Source: Euryodendron excelsum (Eukaryota; Streptophyta; Magnoliopsida; Ericales; Pentaphylacaceae). From it: a stretch of DNA of 64,000 nt. Shown here piece by piece: positions 10,140-21,209 of this stretch; within the stretch, counting starts at the first letter, position 1, and each line of letters starts with the position of its first letter. The notes below the pieces were generated by a model. It had not been told where the DNA came from. It ran no database searches and saw only the letters and a list, made by a program, of their open reading frames with translations. Both the position numbers and the translations under genes were made by a program. Where the stretch lies: assembly GCA_033060915.1 (NCBI GenBank), contig CM065377.1, positions 34,907,183-34,971,182 of the forward strand, read 5' to 3'.

Positions 10140-12160
10140 ATTCCAAAATTTGTTTTCAAACTCGTTTTCAAAACCGTTTTCAAACTTGTTATCAAAATTG
10201 CATCAAAATCTCTTTTTCAAAAACTTGTTTTCAAAACCGCAATTCTAGGGTGATTCTAGCCTTTCTATGGCTAGGGTTGCTTTAGGAAAGCGTTACATTA
10301 AAAGTGACCAATACGGTCAATATTTTCAAATCTTGTTGTTTTCAAAACCGCTTTCCTAAAGTGGTTCTAGCCTTCCTATGGTTAGAATTGCTTTAGGAAA
10401 GTGAGATGTTTTTATACTTTTTAAAAACTCTCTCTTCAACAATCTCTTCCTAAAAAAATCTCTTTTTCAACATACTTTCCTAAAACTCTTCTCTCTAAAA
10501 TTGTTTTCAAAAACTCTCCTCCAAAATCTATTTTTCAAAACCTCCTTTTTCAACTCCTTTCCAAAAACTCTCTCTCCTAAAAATTCACTTTCTAAAAATG
10601 CTCCCTAAAAATCTTTCCAAAAATTCTCTTTTCCAAAATCTCCCTTCTAGAAATTCTCTTCTAGGATTTTCCTTCTAAAATCTACGTTTCTAAAACACAC
10701 TTCCCAAAACTCTTTCTCTTTAAAATATTTTTCCAAAAACTCCTCCTTTCCAAATTCACTTTCCAAAAACTCCTCCCTAGGATTCCCTTTTAGAAAACCT
10801 TCGTTTCCAAAAATGCACTTTCCAAAAACTCTTTCCTTAAAGCCCAAGTTAAGCCCTAGAACCCACAATTAGGAAACCCTAATTTTCCTCCCAAAAACAT
10901 AATGTTCAAACTTTGCCCCAAACCTAGGTTTCTAAAACCTCTTGTTTTCACATCAAAACTATACATGTTTTCAAAGCCCCTTTTTACGTCAAAACTACAA
11001 ATTTTCAAAATTAGGGTTTCTAGAATCTCTTTTTCCAAATCCTTGCCAAATCCTATCTTCCCTTTAGGAAACCGAATCAAATCTCCCCATTTAGGAAACT
11101 AGATCCTATCCTCCGTTTTTTGAAATAAAATCCAACCTTTCTCTTTTAGAAACTACATCCAATCCCTTCCTAATCCAAACCTTTCCTAATTCAAATCCTT
11201 CCTAAACTTTCACTTTCCTAAATCTTAAGTTTCCAAAACTTGAACATAAAAATCTTTCCTAATCCAACCCTTTCCTAATTCTACCATCTTTTCAAATATA
11301 AGCTTTCAAACCTTTCCTAAATTCAAACATTTCCTAATTTCAAGACTTTCTAAAATTCAAACTCTAAAACTTTCTAAATCCTAAACTTTCTAAATTTCAA
11401 ATCTTTCTAAAATTCTAAGCTTCCTAAATTCAAAACTTTCTAAATTTGAAACTTTCTTAAGCTGAATTTTTCTAAACCTAAAACTTTTTAAATTCTAAAC
11501 TCTCTTAAACTTCAAATCTTTCCAAATCTAAGACTTTTCTAAACTCAAAACTTTCTTAATTTAAGACTTTCTTAAGTTGAAACTTTCTTAATTCAAACAC
11601 TTCCTAAGCTGAAAACTTTCTTTTTTCAAACCTTTCCTAAAACGAAACTTTCTTATTTTCAAAACTTCCTTGTTTTCAAAGCTTTCCAAATTTAAAACTT
11701 CCCTTTTTCAAAACATTCTAATTTTCAAAACTTTCCTAAGTTGAACCTTTCTTAAACTAAACTTTCTTAATTTAAAACGTTTCTAAATTCAACACTTTCC
11801 TATTTCAAAACCTTTCTTGAAACAAAACTTTCCAATTTTTTAAAACTTCCCTAAGTCGAAACTTTCCTAATTTCAAAACTTTCCAAAAATGAAACTTTCC
11901 TAAATCGAACATTTCCTAATTCGAACATTTCCTAAATCCAACCTTTCCTAATCTCCTAAACCTTCCAAGTCGAGTCAAGCCTTTCCTAAGTCTAGGTTTC
12001 CTAAACCTTCATCTTTCTAAAACAAGTCCAAATCTATCTTTTCAAATCAAAATCCAATCTTCTCAATTTCAATTTTCAATCTCCTCTTCCAATCTCAAAT
12101 CAAATCCAATTTTCAATTCAATCTCTTTCTTCCAATCCAATCTCTCTCTTCGAATCAATC
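10140..12160 (+). repeat. Two-kilobase G-poor tract of degenerate CTTTCCTAAA words in the S1 LTR
   Basis: The plus strand is made of words such as TTTTCAAAA, CTTTCCTAAA and CTAAATTC with very few G residues. Homologous G-rich/A-rich tracts occur in the minus-strand LTRs B (19480-20209, 43444-44300) and S2 (53040-54800). No convincing coding frame exists. It would lie in the transcribed R/U5 part. Confidence 0.75.
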
Positions 12161-12169
12161 TCTTTTCAA

Positions 12170-12244
12170 TCGGACTCTTGTCCGAACTACGACTGACTTG
12201 ATTCCCCCAAAGGGATACGTAGGCAACCTTCATAGGTGCGGTCA
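12170..12244 (+). other. Conserved three-stem block, S1 copy
   Basis: Stem 1 is TCGGAC-TCTT-GTCCGA (12170-12185). Stem 2 is TCCC/GGGA (12203-12215). Stem 3 is ACCT-TCAT-AGGT (12226-12237). Compared with the Z copy, stems 2 and 3 have changed on both arms so that pairing is kept. Confidence 0.75.
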
Positions 12245-12848
12245 CAACACTTTTCGAACTTTCAATTCCACCCTCATGGGTGCGGTTTTCAAAATCTTTT
12301 CAAATCTCAAATTCCAATCTATTTTTAAAATTCCAAAATTTCTATTTTCAAACTTCTACTCTCAATTTTCAAACTTTCCAATTTCAATTCTATTTCTTCA
12401 AATCTATTTTCAAATCAAATCAATTTCTTTTCAAATCAATTTCTATTTTCCAATTCTCTTATTTTGCACTTGCATCTCATGCATCATATTTTTCAAACAT
12501 TGTTTTTCAAAGTGAATAGGATTGAACTATAGTTAATTCAAGACTCCCGTAGGTAAATCTAGGGTAGATTGACATGTAGGTATCGAAAGGGCGGGGTAGA
12601 GTGATAGCTTAGTGCGTCTTCCCTACACGTAACCAACCTCTGAACCTAGGATCACTGTTTTCAAAGGCCAAACGGAGTTATTTTCAAAAAAGGGCTAAAT
12701 GTTTTCCAAAGGTTGCCAAACAACCTGTTTTCTTTAAAAACCCTCTCTTGAGGAGATATTTTCAAAATCGTTTTTTCAAAAACCCTAAGTGTAGTTTTCG
12801 GATTATGCTTAGTTTTTAGGTGACTTAACTCACCTTAATCAAGTTAGG

Positions 12849-12858
12849 TGGCGACTCC
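12849..12858 (+). promoter_or_regulatory. PBS-like word TGGCGACTCC in U5 of S1
   Basis: The word lies 160 bp before the LTR end at 13009, at the base of a CTTAACT/AGTTAGG hairpin. The same position is kept in the Z, B, C, A and S2 LTRs. Confidence 0.6.
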
Positions 12859-13014
12859 AAATCTTTTTCAAAAGCCCTTTATTCAAATCAATTTTCAATT
12901 CAAACATAGTCGCACTCATTCTTCTAGGAGGGTGAGTTCTAATGAGAGAGTACAGTGTTTTTCCCGCTTGGGTGAGTATTCCTTGAGTGCGAAAAATCTG
13001 GGCGCGACACACTC

Positions 13015-13496
13015 ATGGCCAGAGTTCGACCTACGGTGGCTGGAGGTGGCCATTTAGGGGCCGAAATCCCGACTGCATGGTGGAAACTTAGGGTTCCAGA
13101 CTTGCAACTGGGATTTTGGCTCCCTTCCTATGGTTTTCTGCAGAAATTTCCTTCATGAATTTTTTTCTTGATGTCGAGACGAAGAAGACCTGACACGGCT
13201 TGTCGGTGGCTGAAGTTCACGGTTTCCTTTGTTTTTTCGACGAACTCGCCTTCTAAGGCCATTCCGGCACATGCATAGAGATATGAGGCCTCTCTAGGAC
13301 TCCTTGGAGGTCCAGGGGGAGCCTCACAACCCCATGATAGGCCTCAGGCCCTGGTTTGGACGGTTGCCCAACCCAGCTATGTAATGCCCATTATTCTCTC
13401 TCTGGGTTCTTTGGCACCATGATGGGTCTAAGGTCGTGATTCCAGTGGGTTTGGGAAGGTGATATGATGGGGAAGAAGTCCTTTTCCTGCTCGACT

Positions 13497-13536
<40 letters not shown>

Positions 13537-14899
13537 ACTTTGAACCATACCAAGGGAGGAAGGTGGAGGTCTCAACTCATATATATATAGAATGAGTGGG
13601 TGCATTGGGGTGGAGTGGTCGGTGCATAGGGCACCTTTTTCGGTTACTCTCCATCTCTCTCTATATCTCACTCTTTATATCTCTCTCTCTAAACTCTCTC
13701 TCTCTCTCTCTCTCTCTCATTGATCAGCCACCAGGTAGCTTTCCATGGGTGTTTCATGTCTAGCATATGGGATGCACCATAGCTTTGCTTTGGGGAGGCT
13801 CCCTCTCTGTCTTTCTCTCTCTCTCTTTCAGTTTATTTATATATTGCACACACTCTCTCTCTCTTTCTATATATATATAACCAGCCACTAGTTGGCTGAT
13901 ATGGGACATGCTATGTCTAACATTTAGGGTGCAAAGTGTGTATAGTGGGTGTGTGTTTAAAATTACTAACTATATATATTAAGAGCATTATATATATATA
14001 TATATATATAATAAGGGTAAAAGTTGGCGCAGCCAAGGGGTGCTCCCTAATGTGTATGTATATACACTTTATATCACAAGGATATGCCCGACTATTTAAA
14101 GCCAAATGGTGCTTCAATCCATAAGCAAAAATTTAGCCATGCACTCCAATTTGTTGTTTTTAGTAAAAATATATGTAACTTAATATAATGCCTTAGAAAA
14201 ATAAGGTTTTGCATGTGATGATTAAATTTGTTTGAATGTAGAAAATTTGAGGCCTTCATTAATGTATGAAGTCTTAAATTGGTGTTGAAGGAGTCAGCTT
14301 ACGGCCTTAATGTTTCACGCGCACTGCCATGTGCAAGTAAGGTGTTGTACCGGTGTTTTCACTATTTAACTACGTGTTAAAAAATTTTCTAACCTAATTT
14401 CTGATTGACGGATGTTCCAGTCCTATTAGAGATATAATGCAATCAATTAGAAAATCACGAGTATTACAATAGAGTCAACCTATAATTTGCTAACCAAACA
14501 TACCATTAGCTGTAGAATTAACTACAGAAATATGAGCCACAAAGTAATTGATGGATTGAAACCACATGCTAGCCTAAGATGAATTCAGTTCTTATGAATT
14601 TAATATCTTTCTTAATACAGGATACCAGAGAATACCAGAATGAAACCCTAGACCTTGCCCTATTTGGTGTAGTTTTCAAAATATTGTTCCCAGAAACATT
14701 TTACAGTGAAAATTTGTATTCTGAAAACTGCAAAAATTTTTAGAACTTGGTGATTTTAGTATTCTTAACTAGAAAACAAAGTACAGAAAAATAAAAAAAG
14801 AAAACAAAATTACAGTGATTTTGACAATTGGTTATTTTTAACTCAAAACTTGTTTTTTTTTTTTTTTTTTTAAATTTGATGATCTAATTTCATCAATTA
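13015..14899. other. Host sequence with microsatellites, no gene recognised
   Basis: The first 480 bp are moderately GC-rich without an open frame of note. Then come (TC)n runs at 13499-13533 and 13694-13718 and (TA)n at about 13988-14012, with scattered CTCTCT between. The remainder is AT-rich. At 14625-14700 the minus strand may hold a further decayed trpD exon, but this is weak. Confidence 0.5.
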
Positions 14900-14906
14900 C
14901 TCAAAC

Positions 14907-15175
14907 CTTAGGGTCCAGGTCAATTACAACGCCCAAGGCTTCTAATGCATCTGCACTTCCACAAGCTGAGGAACTTGATGGATTACCTAGCTACAATGAA
15001 GACCATCAATTAGTTTTTGTACTTTCAAGCTATTACAAGTAATAATAGTTTAAAAAAAAGCACAAAACACCAGTTTAATTCAAAAACAATGTCACACCTT
15101 TGCAATCTTCGCGCCACAAGCCGTGGCAATGTCTAGGGTGTATCATTGCCCATCTTTATCCAAACCTTCCGTGAC
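14907..15175 (-). pseudogene. Two-exon fragment of anthranilate phosphoribosyltransferase (trpD/PAT1-like)
   Basis: On the minus strand one segment (about 15160 to 15098) translates to DGQ, a stop, then YTLDIATACGAKIAK. A second (14990 to 14907) gives LGNPSSSSACGSADALEALG followed by VVIDLDPK. The SSSSACGSAD-LEALG block is diagnostic of the phosphoribosyl-anthranilate transferase family of tryptophan synthesis, and ACGAK-AK precedes it in that family. The two are separated by 107 bp with GT at the 5' end and TTGTAG at the 3' end, an intron in phase 0. The fragment carries an in-frame TGA, lacks most of the usual ~350-residue domain and is bounded by LTR-like DNA at about 15173. Keeping an intron means it came from genomic DNA, not from a processed mRNA. 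Confidence 0.75.
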
Positions 15176-17560
15176 ACCCTAATTTTTAAAACGCTAGCTT
15201 TTAGGGAATAAAGTTTCAAACGTTGAAAAGTCCAAGTCAATATTAGGATCCACGTCAGATTTTGGTCAAAATAGGTTTTGAAATTCATTTTAAAAGTAGT
15301 TTTTATTTTAAAATTTTCTGAATGAAACTGCGTGGGTCCATTCATATTTTGGACAATTCTAGTTTAATAAAACCTGTTTAAAAACCTGTTTTAAAGAGAA
15401 TATTTCAAGCCTCAAATATCCAAACTCCAATAACACATCCCAACCTCCAATCCAATACTCTAATATCAACAAACCCGTCCTCCAAACCAAACCACAACGA
15501 GGACTAAGTCTCTATATGATATTAATAAATGGTGTACAGTTATCCAAAGATAAAATCTAATTGAAAGATGTAAAATGGACATTATCCAGTCCCATTAGAA
15601 ATAAAGGATAGAGTAACCCTAATGATAAAAAAAGTGGAGTGCAAATAAGATATGAAAACTCAACTGCTACATCTCTCGAGCCATCAATTTTACTTGCTCG
15701 AGGATCCACCTGCAACTGTGGTGCGGTGAGCATACCACGACCCAGTAGGAGGTTATGCTAGAAAGTTAATAAACATGAGGTGACATGTGCAAGTGTACAG
15801 TAAAGATGCACAAGAGTATATCAAATGCAATTACAAACTTGACTCTCAAGCCGATTCCTAATGTTATGAGCCAAGCACACAAATGATAATAAATAAATCA
15901 ATGCTGAACAATGTTTAAGCAATAGGTTTGGTATTTTTTTTTTACATCTATAGGAATAACACAATTGACCAATAAGGTAATTAAGGTACACTCAATCCGA
16001 TGCTAAATGATATGATACAAGTACACACATGAGTCAACTAAATGAAGATCAAATACTTATAACATCAATCCACAAACAATCCAGTCACCAATAGCAACAA
16101 AATCACATTGACTCTATAAGACCAAATCTGAAATGATAAATAAATAAATAAAAATATTTGGACTAACCCAAGTCCAACCCAATGCAAGTGCATGATGCAA
16201 CTAGCTGTACTGAAGAGGGGATACAATTCCACCTGCAATCTCTTCTCCTCTTTATGAGATATCACCCAAGGGACGCTTGTTTCCCAATAATTCTACTCTT
16301 TATGGGCTGCACCCAAAGAACGCGTGTATCCGGTAAATAAGGCACCAGGCCTTTATTCTAATACAAACTCCTAGGGCCTAGGGCTTCAAGCCCATGCCCG
16401 ATCATGCCCAAGTACCGATAGACTTTAACCCAAGTCTTAACCAAGATAAATACTACATAAAAGCAAAACCAATAATATCCAAGTCACCAAATCCATAGTG
16501 TAATATCTTATAATCATCCAAGGTTTAAAACCAAACATACAATTATTTCAAAGCCTAAACAAGGCATCCAACATCATGTAACCAACATGAACTAGTCAAA
16601 GCAAATAAATTCATCACTTTAAATTATCATTTTCATCCAAATAAAATCACATTGTCATAATATTAGCTCTAGATACATTTTAGGCACAAAGTAATGTCTC
16701 AAGCATGTTTAATTTCATTTATATCATAAAACCCAATATGTCAACTTACTTATTTTATCCAAGTAATTTATATAAATTCTTCTATGCCTTTTGTATTAAT
16801 TCTAAACATATTCTAGGCATAAAAATATTTCAAATATTATATATCAAACATTACGTTTAGAGTTCCTAAGTTTTTCCCAATTTTCATGATGTAATAATTT
16901 CTACTTTTAATTAAATAGCTCCAATGATTAGAGAATCATTAAATTAAATATCACAACAAGCCAAACATATTTTTAATTTTATCGAATCAACCAAAAACAC
17001 AAATAACAATATTTCAAGTAATGTAAAACCTTAGGCTTACCTAAGTGTCCTAGAAACATGATTTCTACCATGGATTCATAAATAATTCAAGCATATTAAC
17101 TAAATAGCAAAAATCCCAAGTGAAAACCCCTGCCTCTTGAAGATTGAACCTAGGGTAAGAACTTGATCTCGTAAAATCCAAGAATCGAAACCACCACCGC
17201 GTAGCCCTTGCGGAGATGAACACAAAACCCTTAAGGAGTGGTACTAAAATCTTGCTCTAAGGGAAAGAAAAGGAAAGATGAAAGGAAAAAGAAAAAAAAG
17301 AAATGGAGAGAAATAGAGAGCTCATTGATAGTCTGTTGAGAGAGAGAGAGAGAAGAGTAAAGTTAGATCTTAAACCAAAATTTTAGGTAATTACAGAAAG
17401 CCTCCCAAGGTTTTAACTAATAAAAAAAACCATATATCTTTTGACCATTTTGATAGGGTCTTCACACCTTCCACCCTTTACAGTGCTTTATCATTGCCCT
17501 TGCTAATCCCACTACCTACCCAATGCCCCATCAAAGTCCAATCACACAAACATAATAATT
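15173..17560 (-). mobile_element. Possible minus-strand LTR or UTR block of another retroelement
   Basis: The plus strand begins TGACACCCTAATTTTT, the reverse complement of an LTR-like end, TTAGGGTGTCA. Near the other side (17140-17340) the minus strand reads like a transcribed leader: CT-rich run, a short GC patch, then CACTTAG/GTAAGC at 17035-17050. No pol, primer site or target duplication was found, so this is a tentative call. Confidence 0.3.
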
Positions 17561-17587
17561 ATGATTACTTATACATATATGTGTTTG

Positions 17588-17606
17588 TATATATATATAT
17601 ATATAT
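17588..17606. repeat. (TA)n microsatellite at the left edge of element A
   Basis: Alternating TA runs directly into TATAAGCACCC, the (mutated) start of the A LTR, so the exact boundary is uncertain by a few bases. Confidence 0.7.
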
Positions 17607-18541
17607 AAGCACCCTATTTTTGCCTACTCAGCAATTTTCGGTCCGACCAGACTCACATTCAAATCAATACAGACATATTCAAGTCTAAACCAGCTTTTCA
17701 GACTCAATCCAGTCAATCAATCGCTTTGTGCACCCACCGAGCCCAGTAGAGGCAAGATGACCAAAATGCCCTTGGGGCATTGTTGGGTCCAATTCTAGTT
17801 GGCAGTCTCTGGAATGAACACACACTGTCAGAGTGGCGAAAATACTCGCAAACATTGGAACCATCAGAGTGGTGGAAACACTCACAAACAGGTCAACATT
17901 GGGAATTGCCAACAAACCCCCTATGTCATAAGATCGAACTCGCCTCTTGGCCGTGGCATGTTTACCAAAGGACAAGATACCTTTGGAAACCAACTCATCA
18001 CACATCGTCAGAGTGACAAAAACATTCAAAACTTGGGTCAACACTAGCGCTTGCTAGTCCATTTCGGTAAAAAATGACCAAACTGCCCCTTGGGACTTTT
18101 CTAGCACGTTTTTCGAGAAAATACCTAAGTCCTCAGAGCGGTAAGTCCACCATTCCAACATCATTCCAAAGACGATTCGGCATGTTCAAGTGCCTTCCAA
18201 TCAGTTCCGGACCAATTTTGCAACCATTCAGTCAAAATAGCCATTTTGCCCCTAGACATTTGATTGCCTCTGGGAACCACACCTGCTCTGGGTATCAAAC
18301 TAGTTATCTCTCGAGGATGCTTCTAATAGTATTCCTAACCTTCCAACACTTTTTCAAATTATTTCGAGTCTATTCTGGCAAACCTGGTGCAAAATGATCG
18401 AGTTGCCCTGGTGGGCCGCCTTTTCCAACCACACCGGCTCTGGGTATCAAACCAACAACCATCCGGAACAATTTCAATAGTGTTTTCAACCTTCAAGCCT
18501 TCTTACGGGTCACTTTGAGTCCATTTCGGTGTTTTCCTTGT
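17604..18541 (+). mobile_element. 5' LTR of element A, left part
   Basis: It starts TATAAGCACCC (TGTAAG with one change). It shares with LTR D (62286 on) a distinctive segment around 17950-18010 (TTTACCAAAGGACAAGATA) that S1 lacks, so A and D are of one LTR subfamily. Two GAGTG hairpin units remain (17831, with one arm changed, and 17866). The right part resumes at 46870. Confidence 0.8.
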
Positions 18542-18692
18542 TGTCGTGCCCAGATTTTTCACACTTGAGGAATACACACACAAGCGGGAAGAACACTGTA
18601 CTCTCTCGTTAAAACTCACCCTCCTAAAAAAATGAATGCAACTAGGTTTGGATTGAAAATAGATTTGAATAAAGAGCTTTTAGAAAAGATTT

Positions 18693-18702
18693 GGAGTCGC
18701 CA
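18693..18702 (-). promoter_or_regulatory. PBS-like word in U5 of B
   Basis: GGAGTCGCCA on the plus strand is TGGCGACTCC on the LTR's own strand, about 160 bp from the LTR end at 18542. Confidence 0.6.
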
Positions 18703-19318
18703 CCTAACTTGATTAAGGTGAGTTAGGTCACCTAAAAACTAAGTATAATCTGAAGACTACACTTAGGGTTTTTGAAAACGATTTTGAAAATACTTTCTCA
18801 AGAGAGGGTTTTTAGGAAAACAGGTTGTTTGGCAACCTTTGGAAAACATTTAAGCCCTTTTTGAAAAATAACTCCGTTTTTGGTCTTTGAAATCAGTGAT
18901 CCTAGGTTCGGAGGTTGGTTACGTGTAGGGAAGACGCACTAAGCCATTACCTTACCCCGCCCTTGCGGTACCTATATGTCTATTCGCCCTAGATTCACCT
19001 ATGAGAATCTTCAACTAACAAACTATCCAATCCTATTCACTTTGAAAAAGAATGTTTAAAAAGAAATGATGCATGATATGCAAATGCAAGAGGAAGATTT
19101 GATTTGAAAATAGATTTTGAAAAGAAATTGGCTTGATTTTAGAACATATTTGAAAAGACAGATTTGAAATTGGAAAGTTTTAGAATTTGGAAATTGAGAT
19201 TTGAAAATAGATTTTTGGAATTGGAAATTGGAAATAGAACATAGAATTGGAAACTTGAAGAAGATTGTAGAATTGGAGATTTGAAAGAAGTTGTGGAATT
19301 AGAAATTTGAAAAATGTT

Positions 19319-19394
19319 GTGACCGCACCCATGAGGGTTGCCTACGTATCCTTTTGGAGGAATCAGGTCAGTCGTAGTTCGGACAAGAGTCCGA
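19319..19394 (-). other. Conserved three-stem block, B copy
   Basis: Read on the minus strand from 19394, the stems are TCGGAC/GTCCGA with a TCTT loop, TCCT/AGGA, and ACCC-TCAT-GGGT, the same pairing states as in Z. Confidence 0.7.
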
Positions 19395-20209
19395 TTGAAA
19401 ATAGAAAAGTTGATTTGGAAAAGAACTGAAGTTGGAATTCAAATTAGAATTGGAAGAATAGAAAATTTGGACTTTGATTGGAAGATTTGAAAAGATTGGT
19501 TTTGAAAGACCTAAACTTAGGAACTTAGAAAAGAAAGATTGGACTTGACTTGGAAAGATAGAACTTGGAAGAAAGATTTGGACTTGTTTTGGAAAGACTG
19601 AGGCTTAGGAAACCTAGACTCAGGAAAGACTAGAGATTTAAGAAAGATTTGACTTGACTTGGAAGGGTTTGGACGACTAGAAAAGATTGGATTTAGGAAG
19701 GATTCAAATTAGGAAAGTTTTGTTTTAGGAAAGTGTCATTTTAGGAAAGCTTTGGTTTAAGAAAGTTTCATTTTAGGAAAATTTTGGTTTAGGAAAGGTT
19801 TTGAATTAGGAAAGTTTTGAAAAAGAAAAGGTTTCACTTTAGGAAAATTTCAGTTTAGGGAAGTTTTAACTTAAAAAAGTTTCGAATTTAGAAAGTTTTC
19901 GAAATAGGATAGTTTTGAATTTGGAATGTTTTGAAATAGGGAAATTATGAAAGTAAGAAAGTTTTGAGTTTAGAAAGTTTTAGATTTGGAAAGATTTGTA
20001 GTTTAGGAAAGTTTAGAATTTAGAAAGTTTAGAAGTTTAGAAAGATTTAACTTAAGAAAGTTTTGAATTTAGAAAGCTTTGGATTTGGAAAGATTTGAAA
20101 TTTAGAAAGTTTTAGAGTTTGAGTTTTAGAAAATCTTGGGATTAGGAAAGGTTTGAGTTTAAGAAAGATTTGAAAACTTAAGATTTGAAAAGGAGTAGAA
20201 TTAGGAAAG

Positions 20210-20214
20210 GGTTG
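20210..20214. repeat. Left target-site duplication of element C (GGTTG)
   Basis: The five bases GGTTG immediately precede the LTR start at 20215 and recur at 43439-43443 right after the 3' LTR. The flanks on both sides belong to LTR B. Confidence 0.95.
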
Positions 20215-20369
20215 TGTAAGCACCCCATTTTTGCCCTCTCGGCAATCTCTGGCCCGATCGGATTCGGTTTCCAACGTCATAACACATGAAAGCTCAAGAT
20301 GAGCCTTTCAATCTCCAATCCAACTAACTGGTCACTTCTCGAGTCCACATGGATCCGCTAGAGCCTTAA

Positions 20370-20715
20370 GCGCCATTATTCCAGGCAGTTTTCCGGACCA
20401 GGCGGTCTTGGAAACCAACGCCATCTAGGTAGCTTCCTGGGATCGGGCGATCTCGGGGACCAACACCTCATCAAAGATTCCAGACGGTTCACTTCTGGCG
20501 CCTGCTAGCCCACCAATGTAGAATGTCCGTCATTTGGTAGTTCACCGGGACCACGTGTTCTCGGAAACCAACACCACCCTTCCAGGTAGCTTTCTGGGAC
20601 CAGGCGTTCTCAGGAACCAACACCACCCTATAGGTAGCTCTCTAAGACCAGGCATTCTTAGAGACCAACACTACACAGGCAGTTTTCTGAGACCGGGCGG
20701 TCTCGGAAACCAACA
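20370..20715 (+). repeat. U3 hairpin array of C-type LTR
   Basis: About six units of the pattern pyrimidine-rich arm, GACCAGGC-like loop, complementary arm, ACCAACACC occur in tandem. The best is TCTCTAAGA, 8-nt loop, TCTTAGAGA at 20639-20664, a perfect 9-bp stem. Neighbours have other arm sequences (for example TTCTGAGAC with GTCTCGGAA at about 20684-20710) that still pair largely by Watson-Crick and G-T pairs. Confidence 0.6.
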
Positions 20716-21209
20716 CCTAGGTCAACACCGGCGCCTGCTAGCCCGACTCGGTGAAAAATGACCAAACCAGCCCTTTTGGGCCTCCAGGCACGTTTTGGGA
20801 AAGTTCAAAATCCCTCAAAATGATAAGTCCATCCTTCCAAATGTTGTCAAACCATGAGGCGTCCCCCGCACGCCATTCGGTCCAAATCTAGTCCTATTCC
20901 GGCCTATTCTGGTCAAAATAACCGTTTTGCCCCCGAGCAACTCAGCATGGCACAAACCTCGCTGAACGGCAGCAGACTCTCTCAAAACCATCCTTGAATA
21001 GCCCTACACGCCTAACACAATATACCAGACCATTCCTGACCATTTCCAGCCAACTCCGGTTAAAATGACCGTTTTGCCCCTGGAAGCCCAAAAATGCCCC
21101 GAAACAGCACCGGCCTTGGGATTTCGAGCGGAGGTTTCACCACCCGCCTTTGTTTAACCCAAGGAATACCCTACGATGCTAAACTCACATGACTCGACAA
21201 AAGTTCACT

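Larger units (their letters stand above)
7743..13014 (+). mobile_element. Solo LTR S1 with CACTC target-site duplication
   Basis: The LTR runs from 7748 (TGTAAGCACCCC) to 13009 (GGCGCGACA), 5,262 bp, and is flanked by perfect 5-bp duplications CACTC (7743-7747 and 13010-13014). No internal sequence, primer site or second LTR is adjacent, so it is a product of LTR-LTR recombination. It holds in order a hairpin array (7988-8576), 157-bp tandem repeats (8600-9230), GC-rich palindromes and a TATA box (9409-9529), a G-poor tract (10140-12160) and the conserved U5 block (12170-13009). Confidence 0.93.

Noticed and set aside
13917..14124. Small frames over (TA)n
   Set aside because: They are microsatellite translations without support.
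18537..18541. Perfect target-site duplication for LTR B
   Set aside because: CTTGT and GCTGT (46865-46869) agree at only three of five bases; accepted only as a decayed duplication.
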